Source: Streptococcus oralis subsp. tigurinus (GTDB taxonomy: Bacteria; Bacillota; Bacilli; Lactobacillales; Streptococcaceae). Taken from it: a stretch of 64,000 nucleotides of DNA. This document shows, piece after piece, positions 55,733-64,000 of this stretch (position 1 is its first letter; each line of letters opens with the position of its first letter). The notes beneath the pieces are model-generated. The model saw nothing but the letters and a program-made list of their open reading frames with translations. It searched no databases and was not told the origin of the DNA. The stretch lies in contig NZ_AP018338.1 in NCBI RefSeq assembly GCF_002356415.1, positions 1,302,001-1,366,000 of the forward strand. Direction: 5' to 3'. The position numbers and the translations under genes were made by a program.

Positions 55733-56320
55733 TCACAATTTTTCTAATATTGCATTCCAAGCCTGATCCATCCCTGCCTTGCTGACAGATGAAAAGAGGA
55801 TGAAGTCGTCACTTGGGTCAAAGTTTAATTTCTTTTTGATTGCAGATTCGTGCTTGTTCCATTTACCACGAGGAATCTTGTCCGCCTTGGTCGCAACGAT
55901 GATAACCGGAATCTCATAATACTTGAGAAATTCGTACATCTGCACATCATCTGCTGACGGGTCATGACGAAGGTCAACTAAACTGACCACGGCACGGAGA
56001 TTTTCACGAGTTGTCAGGTACTCCTCAATCATGCGGCCCCACTTTTCACGTTCCTTTTTGGAAACGCGGGCATAGCCATACCCAGGCACATCCACAAAGC
56101 GCATCTTGTCATCAATGTTAAAAAAGTTAAGGAGCTGGGTTTTCCCAGGTTTCCCTGATGTACGGGCAAGATTTTTGCGGTTGAGCATGGTGTTGATAAA
56201 GCTAGACTTGCCAACATTTGAACGCCCTGCAAGGGCAATCTCTGGCAGGTCATCCTGCGGATAATGAGATTTATTGGCCGCACTGAGCAAGATTTCAGCA
56301 TTGTGTGTATTGATTTCCAT
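55733..56320 (-). CDS. engB: Ribosome-biogenesis GTPase EngB (YsxC)
   Basis: 195 residues from the ATG at 56320, with AGAGG ahead; a GTG two codons earlier is also possible. G1 G-R-S-N-V-G-K-S, G2 T-P/T region G-K-T-Q, G3 D-V-P-G-Y-G and G4 T-K-A-D are all present. It helps assemble the 50S subunit and is essential in many Firmicutes. It follows clpX by 8 nt. Confidence 0.95.
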   Translation of the reverse strand: MEINTHNAEILLSAANKSHYPQDDLPEIALAGRSNVGKSSFINTMLNRKNLARTSGKPGKTQLLNFFNIDDKMRFVDVPGYGYARVSKKEREKWGRMIEEYLTTRENLRAVVSLVDLRHDPSADDVQMYEFLKYYEIPVIIVATKADKIPRGKWNKHESAIKKKLNFDPSDDFILFSSVSKAGMDQAWNAILEKL

Positions 56321-56328
56321 AGTCACCT

Positions 56329-57561
56329 CTAGGCTGTTTCCAGGATCGGTTTATCCGTTCCATCAACAGCTTCTTTAGTGATGCGGACCAATTTCACATT
56401 TTCCTGACTCGGTACTTCAAACATAACATCTAGCATGGTTTCTTCGATGATGGAGCGAAGACCACGCGCACCCGTTTTGCGTTCGATGGCTTTATTAGCG
56501 ATTTCTCGCAGGGCTTCGTCGTCAAATTCCAACTCAACGTCATCATAAGAAAGCAAGGTTTGGTATTGTTTCACCAAGGCGTTTCTTGGTTCTTTCAAGA
56601 TGCGAACCAAGTCATCGGCCGTCAATTGTTCAAGAGCAGCAAAGACAGGCAAGCGTCCAATCAACTCAGGGATAATCCCGAATTTTTGAATGTCTTCTGC
56701 GATGATTTCTTGCATGTATGAGCTGTTTTCGTCAATCGCCTTGTTGTTTTGACCAAAGCCGATGACTTTTTCTCCCAAACGCTGTTTAACAATTTCTTCG
56801 ATGCCATCAAAGGCACCACCCACAATGAAGAGGATATTCTTGGTATCTACCTGAATCATCTCTTGTTGTGGATGTTTACGTCCGCCTTGAGGCGGTACGC
56901 TGGCAACAGTTCCCTCGATAATCTTGAGAAGGGCTTGTTGCACCCCTTCACCCGAAACATCACGTGTGATAGACACATTCTCGCTCTTTTTGGCAATCTT
57001 GTCTATTTCATCAACGTAGATAATCCCACGTTCTGCACGTTCGATGTTAAAGTCAGCAGCCTGCAAGAGTTTGAGGAGGATATTTTCCACGTCCTCACCC
57101 ACATACCCAGCCTCAGTAAGAGCTGTCGCATCTGCAATAGCAAAAGGTACGTTCAAGCTCTTAGCCAAGGTCTGGGCCAAAAAAGTTTTCCCAGAACCAG
57201 TTGGGCCAATCATCAAGATGTTTGACTTCTGCAAATCCACATCTTCTGACTCTTCACGCGTATCGTGGAAATTGATGCGTTTATAGTGATTGTATACAGC
57301 CACTGCCAAGGCACGTTTGGCACGATCCTGACCAATCACATAGTGGTTCAAGATATTGAGGAGCTCGATTGGTTTTGGCACTTCAGACAAGTCTGCCAAA
57401 ACTTCTTCGGCCAACTCCTCCCGAATGATTTCCTGGGCCAACTCCACACATTCATTACAGATAAAAGCGTTGTTCCCAGCTATTATTTTCTTTACTTCTT
57501 CTTGGCTTTTGCCACAAAATGAGCAATAAACCATCATATCATTTTTCCTATTTGTAGGCAT
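56329..57561 (-). CDS. clpX: ATP-dependent Clp protease ATP-binding subunit ClpX
   Basis: 410 residues, standard. A C4 zinc-binding domain at the N-terminus (Cys13, Cys16, Cys35, Cys38), Walker A G-P-T-G-S-G-K-T, Walker B V-D-E-I-D-K, and the pore motif G-Y-V-G. It unfolds substrates for ClpP, which is encoded elsewhere. An AAGGA site precedes the ATG. It lies 31 nt after the small 56-residue gene. Confidence 0.97.
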   Translation of the reverse strand: MPTNRKNDMMVYCSFCGKSQEEVKKIIAGNNAFICNECVELAQEIIREELAEEVLADLSEVPKPIELLNILNHYVIGQDRAKRALAVAVYNHYKRINFHDTREESEDVDLQKSNILMIGPTGSGKTFLAQTLAKSLNVPFAIADATALTEAGYVGEDVENILLKLLQAADFNIERAERGIIYVDEIDKIAKKSENVSITRDVSGEGVQQALLKIIEGTVASVPPQGGRKHPQQEMIQVDTKNILFIVGGAFDGIEEIVKQRLGEKVIGFGQNNKAIDENSSYMQEIIAEDIQKFGIIPELIGRLPVFAALEQLTADDLVRILKEPRNALVKQYQTLLSYDDVELEFDDEALREIANKAIERKTGARGLRSIIEETMLDVMFEVPSQENVKLVRITKEAVDGTDKPILETA

Positions 57562-57592
57562 GATTTCCTTCCATTCTAATTTATCATTCTAT

Positions 57593-57763
57593 CTAAAATA
57601 AGTTCATGTAAAAAGCATGAATACTGTTTACCAGATTGGTAAAAGCATTCAGCCAGAGTAAGGCAGACAGTCCATAGCGCTTCTTACGAAAAGCCTGTGC
57701 TCCAGTCAAAATACAGATTACACACAAAAAAGCTGTGAAAAATCCAAATATACTGCGCTCCAT
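57593..57763 (-). CDS. 56-residue membrane protein between folA and clpX
   Basis: Short gene beginning [13 protein letters not shown]. Its ATG overlaps the folA stop (TAATG), with AAAGGA 8 nt upstream. One membrane helix (about 5-21), a basic turn F-R-K-K-R-Y-G, and a second amphipathic or membrane segment with W-L-N-A-F-T-N-L-V-N-S-I-H-A-F. Size and position match a small hypothetical in pneumococcus at the same place, which supports it. Function unknown. Confidence 0.75.
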   Translation of the reverse strand: MERSIFGFFTAFLCVICILTGAQAFRKKRYGLSALLWLNAFTNLVNSIHAFYMNLF

Positions 57764-58269
57764 TAGACTTCCTTTCTATCTCGGTATTCGATGGTAAAAT
57801 CATAGTCATTTTTCTCATCTCGGGTGTAAGATTTGCTTGCGACTGTCTCAAAACGAGACAAGTCAAACTCCTCAGGAAAATAGGTATCTCCCTCCACCTG
57901 AGCATGAATCTGCGTCACGATGATTTCATCTAAATAAGGCTCAAAAGTCTGAAAAATCTGCTTTCCGCCAATGATATAGAGATTTTTTTCCTGACTCTGA
58001 TACCACGCTAAAACAGACTCCACATCTTGAAATACGAGCGCCCCATCTATGACTTCTTCGCTATTGCGCGTTAAAATCAGGGTTTGCCGTTTTGGAAGCA
58101 GACGACGTCCCATGCCATCAAAGGTCACTCGCCCCATCAGTATAGCATGATTTAAAGTTGTTTCCTTAAAATGTTGCAACTCTGCCGGCAAATGCCAAGG
58201 GAGACGATTTTCCTTCCCAATCACACCTTTTTCATCCTGGGCCCAAATGGCTATGATTTTCTTTGTCAT
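57763..58269 (-). CDS. folA: Dihydrofolate reductase
   Basis: 168 residues, pneumococcal type. Substrate motifs: A-I-W-A-Q-D...[24 protein letters not shown] and Y-I-I-G-G-K-Q-I-F. It reduces dihydrofolate with NADPH. Residue 100 is Ile, the usual form; the trimethoprim-resistance change I100L is absent. AAGGACGG precedes the ATG, with TGATAAAAT upstream. Confidence 0.96.
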   Translation of the reverse strand: MTKKIIAIWAQDEKGVIGKENRLPWHLPAELQHFKETTLNHAILMGRVTFDGMGRRLLPKRQTLILTRNSEEVIDGALVFQDVESVLAWYQSQEKNLYIIGGKQIFQTFEPYLDEIIVTQIHAQVEGDTYFPEEFDLSRFETVASKSYTRDEKNDYDFTIEYRDRKEV

Positions 58270-58349
58270 GCTTCCGTCCTTTTTATTGATATTACTATTT
58301 TATCAAAATTCTCCCAAAAAGACTGTTTTGAAACGCGCACAAAAGAGAG

Positions 58350-58380
58350 AAAAGGAGCAGGCATCATCTAGCCTGCTCCT
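58350..58380 (-). terminator. Terminator of the LysM-cmk unit
   Basis: A perfect 10-bp stem (AGGAGCAGGC / GCCTGCTCCT, 58353-58362 and 58371-58380), 8-nt loop, T-rich tail on the minus strand. Confidence 0.88.
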
Positions 58381-58387
58381 CTCGTCC

Positions 58388-59062
58388 CTAGGACATATAT
58401 TTTTTTGCTTCTGATTCAATTTTTTCGACCACTTCTTGGATACTTAGTCCAGTTGTGTCGAGGTAAACTGCATCCTCAGCCTGTTTGAGAGGCGAGGTTT
58501 CACGATGACTATCTTTGTAGTCACGTGCCGCAATTTCCTCTTTCAAAGTTTCCAAGTCAGTTTCAATCCCTTTAGCAATATTTTCCTTGTAACGACGCTC
58601 TGCTCTTTCTTCAACAGAAGCCACTAGGAAAATCTTGAGTTCAGCTTGTGGTAAAACAACCGTCCCGATATCACGTCCATCCATGACGATACCACCTTGC
58701 TGAGCGATCTCTTGCTGTAGCGAAACCAACTTCTCACGCACCTCAGGAATTGCAGCAATGCTTGAAACCTTGTTGGTCACTTCATTTTCACGAATCGGAT
58801 GCGTAATCTCAACATCCCCTACAAAAACAAGTTGCTCACCTGTTTCTGAACGACCAAAACTAATGGGGTGTTGGTTAAGAAGCTCAAGAAGTTGGTCTAC
58901 ATTTCCCGCATCCAACTGGTGCTTGAGCGCTATATAAGTCGCAGCACGATACATAGCACCTGTATCGAGATAAGTGTAACCAAAATCTTTAGCGACAATC
59001 TTTGCGACCGTACTCTTACCACTCGAAGCTGGACCATCGATAGCAATTTGAATTGTCTTCAT
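58388..59062 (-). CDS. cmk: Cytidylate kinase
   Basis: 224 residues. P-loop G-P-A-S-S-G-K-S-T (10-18), Y-L-D-T-G-A-M-Y-R (31-39) and [10 protein letters not shown]. It phosphorylates CMP and dCMP. It lies 9 nt after the LysM gene. Confidence 0.97.
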   Translation of the reverse strand: MKTIQIAIDGPASSGKSTVAKIVAKDFGYTYLDTGAMYRAATYIALKHQLDAGNVDQLLELLNQHPISFGRSETGEQLVFVGDVEITHPIRENEVTNKVSSIAAIPEVREKLVSLQQEIAQQGGIVMDGRDIGTVVLPQAELKIFLVASVEERAERRYKENIAKGIETDLETLKEEIAARDYKDSHRETSPLKQAEDAVYLDTTGLSIQEVVEKIESEAKKYMS

Positions 59063-59071
59063 GACCGACTC

Positions 59072-59578
59072 CTATCTTGTCTTGATCACATCACCTGGGT
59101 TGGCAAACCAAGATCCAGATGACATGTGAGAAGGATTTAGGGCTTCTAGCTGGGCAATGGAAATCCCTGCACGTTGAGCAAGAGCTGCCTCACCCTCTCC
59201 AGGATGCACTGTGATTGTTCCCTCTCCTTCTGTGTGTTCTTCTGAACTGCTCTCTGAAGGAGTTGTTTCAGAAGAAGATGTTTCTTCTACCTTGCTACTT
59301 GAAGATGACGATGCTTCTACTTTAGAACTTGAACTTGTAGAAGGAGACGATGTATCATAGAAGTCCTTCAAAGATGAAGTACGATTGCTTCCTCCGGTTG
59401 ATAAGTAAATCAATACAACTACCATCGCTACAACGATCACAAAGAAGAGGCTAGCTAGAACTGTTAAGACACGATTGGCAACAGCCCCTTTTCCTTTTTG
59501 TTTACGGCGACGACGCTCTGACCTTGATTCTTCCTCACTATTTTCATAGATATCTTCTTGCCATGGTTCCTTTGCCAT
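59072..59578 (-). CDS. LysM-domain membrane protein (SAG1386/EF1546 family)
   Basis: 168 residues. An acidic then Arg/Lys-rich cytoplasmic N-terminus (S-E-R-R-R-R-K-Q-K-G-K-G), one membrane helix (about 35-60), a Ser-rich extracellular linker (about 75-115) and a C-terminal LysM (T-I-T-V-H-P-G-E-G-E-A-A-L-A-Q-R-A-G-I) that should bind peptidoglycan. AAGGAG precedes the ATG. It is coupled to cmk and divergent from the ferredoxin gene. Confidence 0.9.
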   Translation of the reverse strand: MAKEPWQEDIYENSEEESRSERRRRKQKGKGAVANRVLTVLASLFFVIVVAMVVVLIYLSTGGSNRTSSLKDFYDTSSPSTSSSSKVEASSSSSSKVEETSSSETTPSESSSEEHTEGEGTITVHPGEGEAALAQRAGISIAQLEALNPSHMSSGSWFANPGDVIKTR

Positions 59579-59588
59579 ACCTTACTCC

Positions 59589-59617
59589 TTGTATTTTTTA
59601 AACTTTCTTATTACAAT
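59589..59617 (+). promoter_or_regulatory. Promoter of the ferredoxin gene, leaderless type
   Basis: TTGTAT (59589-59594), 17-nt spacer, TACAAT (59612-59617), then six bases and the ATG at 59624. The -35 is identical to that of the marR gene. Confidence 0.72.
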
Positions 59618-59623
59618 ATAAAT

Positions 59624-59827
59624 ATGAAACTCACACTTATACCTGAACGGTGCATTGCCTGCGGGCTTTGCCAAACCTATTCTGAACTCTTTGATTACCA
59701 TGATAATGGAATCGTTCGATTTTGCGATGATCCAGTTGAATTGCAAAGAGAAATCGCTGAGAGCAGCGATGTTCTAGAGGCCATCAAAAATTGTCCTACA
59801 CATGCACTTCTAAAAGATCCATCATAG
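59624..59827 (+). CDS. fer: 4Fe-4S ferredoxin
   Basis: 67 residues from the ATG at 59624 (M-K-L-T-L-I-P-E-R-C), the normal start; the longer frame runs through the promoter. Cys10, Cys13, Cys16 (C-I-A-C-G-L-C) and Cys57 (N-C-P-T-H) ligate a single cluster. It carries electrons, perhaps with the reductase at 51518. The mRNA is predicted to be leaderless. Confidence 0.93.
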   Translation: MKLTLIPERCIACGLCQTYSELFDYHDNGIVRFCDDPVELQREIAESSDVLEAIKNCPTHALLKDPS

Positions 59828-59909
59828 TTTAAAAGGGAGATTGATTTTGTAGATTCTCTTTATCACTTTAATCCCTTCACCTACTAGTTTAGCATATTTC
59901 TAGGTAAAA

Positions 59910-60872
59910 TTATAGTCTTTTCCGGTTATTTTTTCCTTCAACAATAGAAAGATCACTTTTTTCTTTGATGAGGTAGAGTGGTCTTTTTTTGGTCTCTAAA
60001 TAAATCTTACTGATATACTTGCCCAGAATCCCAATGGTCAGGAGTTGAATCCCTCCAAGAAAGAGAATGACAGCCATCAGAGAGGTCCAGCCAGATGTCG
60101 GATTTCCCAAGATAAGGGTCCGAAACACCACAAAAACAGTCATCACAAAAGAAATAAAACAAGATAGAAGTCCCGCTACAAAGGCTATACTCAAGGGAAA
60201 ATCTGAAAAATTGAGAATCCCTTCAATCGAGTAGAAAAAGAGCTGTCTAAAACTCCAACTGGTCTTGCCAGCCTGTCGTTCAACGTTCGGATAATCAAGA
60301 TAGTGCGTTTTAAAACCCACCCAGGCAAAGAGTCCTTTAGAAAAACGATTGAACTCGGTCAGGGTTAAAATAGCATCTACCACAGACCTTCTCATCATGC
60401 GAAAATCACGGACACCCGAGGGCAGAGCTACTGGGCTGATTTTTTGCATGAGGCGGTAAAAGAGATCAGCACAGAAGCTACGAAAGAAGGGTTCTCCCTC
60501 CCGACTGGTTCTCCGTGTACCAACACAGTCTAAGTCTGCATTCTGGTCTAGTAAGGCTTTCATCTCAAGTAGCATACCGGGAGGGTCCTGGAGGTCTGCA
60601 TCCATCACGACCACCAGGTCCCCAGTTGCATGCTGCAAGCCTGCATACAGAGCTGCCTCCTTCCCAAAATTTCTCGAGAAAGAGATATAATGCACCGCAG
60701 GATTTTGCTCCCGATAAGCCTTCAAAAGAGCTAAGGTCCCATCGCTTGAGCCATCGTCTATAAAGACATACTCGACCTCTGCTCCCAGGTCAGGAAGCAA
60801 ATCTTCAACAGACTGATAAAAAAGAGGAAATACTTCCTCTTCATTTAAACAGGGGACAATGATCGAAATCAT
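59910..60872 (-). CDS. Family 2 glycosyltransferase, GtrB/CsbB type
   Basis: 320 residues from the ATG at 60872 (M-I-S-I-I-V-P-C-L-N-E-E-E), 4 nt after galE; the longer frame would overlap galE. GT-A motifs D-D-G-S-S-D-G-T and D-A-D-L-Q-D-P-P are present, and two C-terminal membrane helices (about 220-285). These enzymes attach glucose or another sugar to undecaprenyl phosphate for later transfer to surface glycans. Coupling to galE suggests a Gal/Glc-type sugar donor. Confidence 0.88.
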   Translation of the reverse strand: MISIIVPCLNEEEVFPLFYQSVEDLLPDLGAEVEYVFIDDGSSDGTLALLKAYREQNPAVHYISFSRNFGKEAALYAGLQHATGDLVVVMDADLQDPPGMLLEMKALLDQNADLDCVGTRRTSREGEPFFRSFCADLFYRLMQKISPVALPSGVRDFRMMRRSVVDAILTLTEFNRFSKGLFAWVGFKTHYLDYPNVERQAGKTSWSFRQLFFYSIEGILNFSDFPLSIAFVAGLLSCFISFVMTVFVVFRTLILGNPTSGWTSLMAVILFLGGIQLLTIGILGKYISKIYLETKKRPLYLIKEKSDLSIVEGKNNRKRL

Positions 60873-60876
60873 TATC

Positions 60877-61896
60877 TTAATCTTCAAATCCGTTTGGATG
60901 CTTACTTTGCCAACGCCATGCGTCTTCACACATTTTCGTGATATCAAATTCTGCTTCCCAGCCGAGTTCTGCTTTGGCTTTTGCAGGATCTGAATAGCAG
61001 GCAGCGATGTCTCCTGGGCGGCGTTCTACGATGCGGTAAGGAATTGGATGTCCCACTGCTTTTTCCATATTTTGAATAATTTCAAGAACAGAGTAGCCCT
61101 TGCCTGTTCCAAGGTTATAAATGTTAAGGCCAGACCCTTTTTGGATTTTTTGAAGAGCTGCAACGTGACCTTTAGCCAAGTCAACAACGTGGATATAGTC
61201 ACGAACACCAGTTCCATCTTCCGTATCGTAATCGTCTCCGAAGACTTGCACTTGCTCTAATTTTCCAACAGCTACCTGAGTCACATATGGTAAGAGATTG
61301 TTTGGAATACCGTTTGGATTTTCTCCTAAATCTCCACTCTCATGTGCTCCAATTGGGTTAAAGTAACGAAGCAAGACCACATTCCATTCTGAGTCTGCTT
61401 TGTAGATATCGGTCAAGATTTCTTCTAGCATGAGTTTGGTACGACCGTAAGGATTGGTCACTGAAAGTGGGAAATCTTCTAAGATTGGAACCGTGTGAGG
61501 ATCTCCATATACTGTCGCAGAAGAACTGAAGATGATATTCTTACAGTTTGCTTCTTCCATAACTTTTAAAAGACTAAGAGTTCCAGCGATATTGTTGTCA
61601 TAGTAGGCAAGAGGGATACGGGTTGATTCGCCAACAGCCTTCAAGCCCGCAAAGTGAATGACACCAGTCGGTTCTTCCTGCTTGAAAATATCTCTGAGAG
61701 TATCTGTATCACGGATATCCGCCTCATAGAAAGGCACTTCAACCCCTGTAATTCTCTCAACAACTTCTATACTTTTACGATTGCTATTGACAAGATTATC
61801 CACTACAACCACTTGATGACCTGCTTGGATTAACTCAATAACAGTGTGGGTTCCGATAAAACCTGCTCCACCTGTTACCAAAATTTTTTCTTGCAT
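60877..61896 (-). CDS. galE: UDP-glucose 4-epimerase
   Basis: 339 residues. NAD-binding G-G-A-G-F-I-G-T-H (9-17), Y-G-R-T-K catalytic motif (Y-x-x-x-K) near 155 and N-P-I-G-A-H-x-S-G. It interconverts UDP-Glc and UDP-Gal. Transcribed with the glycosyltransferase. The upstream gap to 62199 holds the BOX element. Confidence 0.96.
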   Translation of the reverse strand: MQEKILVTGGAGFIGTHTVIELIQAGHQVVVVDNLVNSNRKSIEVVERITGVEVPFYEADIRDTDTLRDIFKQEEPTGVIHFAGLKAVGESTRIPLAYYDNNIAGTLSLLKVMEEANCKNIIFSSSATVYGDPHTVPILEDFPLSVTNPYGRTKLMLEEILTDIYKADSEWNVVLLRYFNPIGAHESGDLGENPNGIPNNLLPYVTQVAVGKLEQVQVFGDDYDTEDGTGVRDYIHVVDLAKGHVAALQKIQKGSGLNIYNLGTGKGYSVLEIIQNMEKAVGHPIPYRIVERRPGDIAACYSDPAKAKAELGWEAEFDITKMCEDAWRWQSKHPNGFED

Positions 61897-61999
61897 CTTT
61901 TTTCCTCGATTCTCGAATTATTTTTTCTTATTTTACCATTTTTGATAGGGAATGTCATTTGCCATCCTAGAGGGGAGACTAAAATTTCAGTAAAATGCT

Positions 62000-62202
62000 T
62001 ATACTCTTCGAAAATCTCTTCAAACCATGTTAGATTCGCCTTGCCGTGGATTGGTATGGTTACTGGCTTCATCAGTTCGATCCACAACCTCAAAACAGTG
62101 TTTTGAGCTGACTTCGTCAGTTCTATCTACAACCTCAAAGCCGTGCTTTGAGCAGCCTGCGGCTAGCTTCCTAGTTTGCTCTTTGATTTTCATTGAGTAT
62201 TA
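62000..62202. repeat. BOX element (boxA-boxB-boxB-boxC)
   Basis: It starts TATACTCTTCGAAAATCTC and ends GATTTTCATTGAGTATTA, the known BOX termini. BoxA covers about 62000-62063, two boxB units (TTCATCAG or TTCGTCAG...TTTTGAGCT) about 62064-62109 and 62110-62154, and boxC 62155-62202. Such elements are typical of S. pneumoniae and S. mitis. The final TTA (minus TAA) is the stop codon of the oxidase gene. Confidence 0.92.
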
Positions 62203-63303
62203 TTCGCTTTTTACTCGTTTGACATAGTTTTCAATTGGATAGTTTACTGGGTCCAGAGTCAATTCCTTGTCTTGGATCAGTTGAGCTAAATGATAACCAA
62301 TGATAGGGCCGGTTGTGAGGCCTGATGAACCTAGACCACTAGCCGCATAGACACCTGCTAAACCAGGTACTTGCCCAAAGAAAGGTGAGAAATCACGAGT
62401 ATAGGCACGGATTCCCACACGCTCAGCTCTGGAAGTCGCTTTAGCTAAGGCTGGATAGTGAGGCAAGGCCGCATCCTCCATTTGTTGGAGCAAGGTTTCA
62501 TCTACCGTCAAATCAAATCCCATGTCATTTTCATGAGTAGCGCCTAAGGACAATTTCCCACCTGCAAAAGGAATCAAATCCCACTCCCCTTCTGGCATGA
62601 CAACAGGGTATGATTCTAGATCTTCGGAGAGTTGATAATCTCGGAGTTGCCCCTTTTGGGGACGAACATCTACCTCATATCCTAAAGGCTCCAAAATGTC
62701 CCCCAACCAAGCTCCTGTCGCCAAAATAACCCGTTCAAACACCTCTTCGCCAATCTGATAGCCGGATGCTAAAGGTATCAGACTCACTTTTTCTTTGACC
62801 AACTTGACCTGACTGGCTTCTAGCAAACGAGTCACTAAGAGGTGGCCATCTACTCTCGCCCCACCAGAAGCATAGAGCAGGTGGTCAAATCCCTGCAAAC
62901 CAGGAAATAATTCATTAGCTGAGGCTTGGTCCAGAATAGCTAACTGGCCTATCAAGGGAGATTCTTCTCTGCGCTGGAGGGCTAGTTCATAGAGTTCTTC
63001 CAACTTGGATTCGTCCTTTTTCAAGAGAAAAACTCCTGAGCGTTGGTAAAAGTCGATTTCCTGACCAGACTTTTCTAAATCAGCCAACAAATCCATATAA
63101 AAGTCAGCCCCCAAGCGTGCCATCTTGTACCAAGCTTTATTGCGGCGTTTTGAAAACCAAGGACTGATAATTCCTGCTGCAGCCTTGGTTGCCTGACCTT
63201 GACCATGGTCAAAAACGGTCACCTCTAGGTCGCTTTCTTTTGAGAGATAGTAGGCAGCTGTTGCTCCCACAATCCCTGCTCCAATAATGGCAACTTTTTT
63301 CAT
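62200..63303 (-). CDS. FAD-dependent amino-acid oxidase/dehydrogenase (DadA-like)
   Basis: 367 residues from the ATG before K-K-V-A-I-I-G-A-G-I-V-G, which has AGAAGG at good spacing; a GTG three codons earlier is weaker. The DAO fold is shown by the FAD loop G-A-G-I-V-G-A-T-A-A-Y-Y-L, A-A-A-G-I-I-S-P-W, and the C-terminal G-L-G-S-S-G-L-T-T-G-P. The substrate is a D-amino acid or glycine-like amine, undetermined. It follows the Nif3 gene by 16 nt, and its stop codon is donated by the BOX element. Confidence 0.87.
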   Translation of the reverse strand: MKKVAIIGAGIVGATAAYYLSKESDLEVTVFDHGQGQATKAAAGIISPWFSKRRNKAWYKMARLGADFYMDLLADLEKSGQEIDFYQRSGVFLLKKDESKLEELYELALQRREESPLIGQLAILDQASANELFPGLQGFDHLLYASGGARVDGHLLVTRLLEASQVKLVKEKVSLIPLASGYQIGEEVFERVILATGAWLGDILEPLGYEVDVRPQKGQLRDYQLSEDLESYPVVMPEGEWDLIPFAGGKLSLGATHENDMGFDLTVDETLLQQMEDAALPHYPALAKATSRAERVGIRAYTRDFSPFFGQVPGLAGVYAASGLGSSGLTTGPIIGYHLAQLIQDKELTLDPVNYPIENYVKRVKSE

Positions 63304-63319
63304 TGTCTTCACCTTCTAA

Positions 63320-64000
63320 CTAGATATGGTGGAAAGGATTAGTTGATGCCTGACTAGGCAAGATATCAATAGTCCAGCCCTTTTCTGACTTCCATTGAGT
63401 AAGTAGTGCTGCGATTCTTTCCACAAAGAGAACTTCAATATAGTGGCCTGGGTCCAATGCCAACAAGCCATCAGACAGCATATCCTGAGCAGTGTGGTAG
63501 TAGATATCACCAGTGATGTAGACATCTGCCCCCTTTGCCAAAGCATCAGGATAGAAAGACTTACCACTACCACCGCAAATGGCAACTCTTGAAATTTCCT
63601 TCTTCAAATCACTCTCTTGATAATGTACCATTCGAAGACTATCTAGACCAAAGACTTGCTTAACATGCTGGGCCAATTCCCCAAATATCTGAGGCCGAAT
63701 ATTTCCAATACGACCAATTCCACGTTCAGGGCCTGTTTCCTGCAGATAAGTCGTCTCCTCAATGCCTAGCATCTGGCAGAACCAGTCATTGAGACCATTT
63801 TCAACGATGTCAATATTGGTATGGCTGACATAAACTGCGATGTCATGCTTGATGAGATCAATGTAAATCTGATTTTGCGGACGGCTAGCAACCAAGTCTT
63901 TGATGGGACGAAAAATCGGCGCGTGCTTGGCGATAATCAAATCCACACCCTTCTCAATGGCTTCAGCCACCGTCTCTTCACGAATATCCAGAGCAACCAT
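63320..64000 (-). CDS. Nif3-like dinuclear metal protein, 5' end outside the window
   Basis: 226 residues visible; the true start lies beyond the window, as the family usually opens about 35-40 residues before V-A-L-D-I-R-E-E-T. Motifs I-A-K-H-A-P-I-F (metal His), S-H-T-N-I-D and [10 protein letters not shown] fit the NIF3/DUF34 family. Enzymatic role is disputed (GTP cyclohydrolase I-like claims exist). It is coupled to the FAD oxidase. Confidence 0.9.
   Translation of the reverse strand: MVALDIREETVAEAIEKGVDLIIAKHAPIFRPIKDLVASRPQNQIYIDLIKHDIAVYVSHTNIDIVENGLNDWFCQMLGIEETTYLQETGPERGIGRIGNIRPQIFGELAQHVKQVFGLDSLRMVHYQESDLKKEISRVAICGGSGKSFYPDALAKGADVYITGDIYYHTAQDMLSDGLLALDPGHYIEVLFVERIAALLTQWKSEKGWTIDILPSQASTNPFHHI

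Noticed and set aside
56749..57225. Plus-strand reading frame of 158 codons inside clpX
   Set aside because: Antisense shadow of the ClpX ATPase domain; no independent support.
57763..58269. Trimethoprim-resistant DHFR
   Set aside because: Residue 100 is Ile, not Leu; no resistance signature is visible.

Overview
The window is chromosomal DNA from a low-GC Firmicute, almost certainly a mitis-group Streptococcus (S. mitis / S. oralis / S. pneumoniae relatives). Support: a lysine-type MurE (DDPN motif), AliB-like oligopeptide lipoprotein, CaxP with a Mn-type yybP-ykoY leader divergent from MntE, the ypmB-aspB-asnS order, the cdaA-cdaR-glmM and whiA-yvcK-rapZ operons, and a pneumococcal-type BOX repeat at 62000-62202. 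Gene order largely follows what I remember of the pneumococcal chromosome. No tRNA or rRNA gene, insertion sequence, phage gene or CRISPR array was seen.

Layout. 1-5.0 kb: HAD hydrolase and acetyltransferase, an amino-acid permease, greA and mltG. 5.0-11.1 kb: two GNAT genes, murC, a disordered hypothetical and a SWIM/SNF2 ATPase. 11.2-15.6 kb: sulfur amino-acid enzymes (C-S lyase, MetC) and AliB. 15.7-18.9 kb: divergent murJ-like flippase and murE. 19-24.4 kb: CsbD-like protein, DUF1803 and YiiX-like proteins, ppaC, a GIY-YIG protein, tRNA methyltransferase, CvfD and a HAD-cyclophilin fusion. 24.4-29.4 kb: an accessory exopolysaccharide operon. 29.4-34.7 kb: GNAT, rpsF-ssb-rpsR followed by a tandem terminator array, asnS, aspB, tseB. 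34.7-46.8 kb: MarR/FMN reductase, YaaA, a membrane protein, a degenerate deformylase, the Ca/Mn exporters CaxP and MntE, an ABC-F protein, cca and dapB. 47-51.4 kb: DegV, DUF1149, glmM, cdaR, cdaA. 51.5-58.3 kb: ferredoxin/flavodoxin reductase, whiA-yvcK-rapZ, ridA, engB, clpX, a 56-residue membrane protein, folA. 58.4-64 kb: cmk, LysM protein, ferredoxin, glycosyltransferase, galE, BOX element, FAD oxidase and a partial Nif3 gene.

The most unusual system is the operon at 24472-28971, read right to left: UDP-GlcNAc 2-epimerase, a membrane protein with a degenerate GGDEF domain (SNGNF in place of GGDEF), a 46-residue membrane protein, a processive GT2 synthase (D, DAD, TED, QRKRW) and a membrane-anchored GH8 hydrolase with an Asn at the usual base position. 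This is a synthase-dependent polysaccharide machine resembling in parts list the Listeria Pss locus, in a genus not known for c-di-GMP signalling. It suggests a secreted, probably ManNAc-containing polymer controlled by a GGDEF-fold sensor that no longer makes, and may no longer bind, c-di-GMP.

A second theme is transcription. At least six genes (murE, the tRNA methyltransferase, tseB, marR, yaaA and the ferredoxin) have a good promoter whose -10 box ends only 6-7 nt before the start codon with no ribosome-binding site, so they should give leaderless mRNAs. Downstream of rpsR lie five tandem hairpin/U-tract terminators with a period of about 50 bp.
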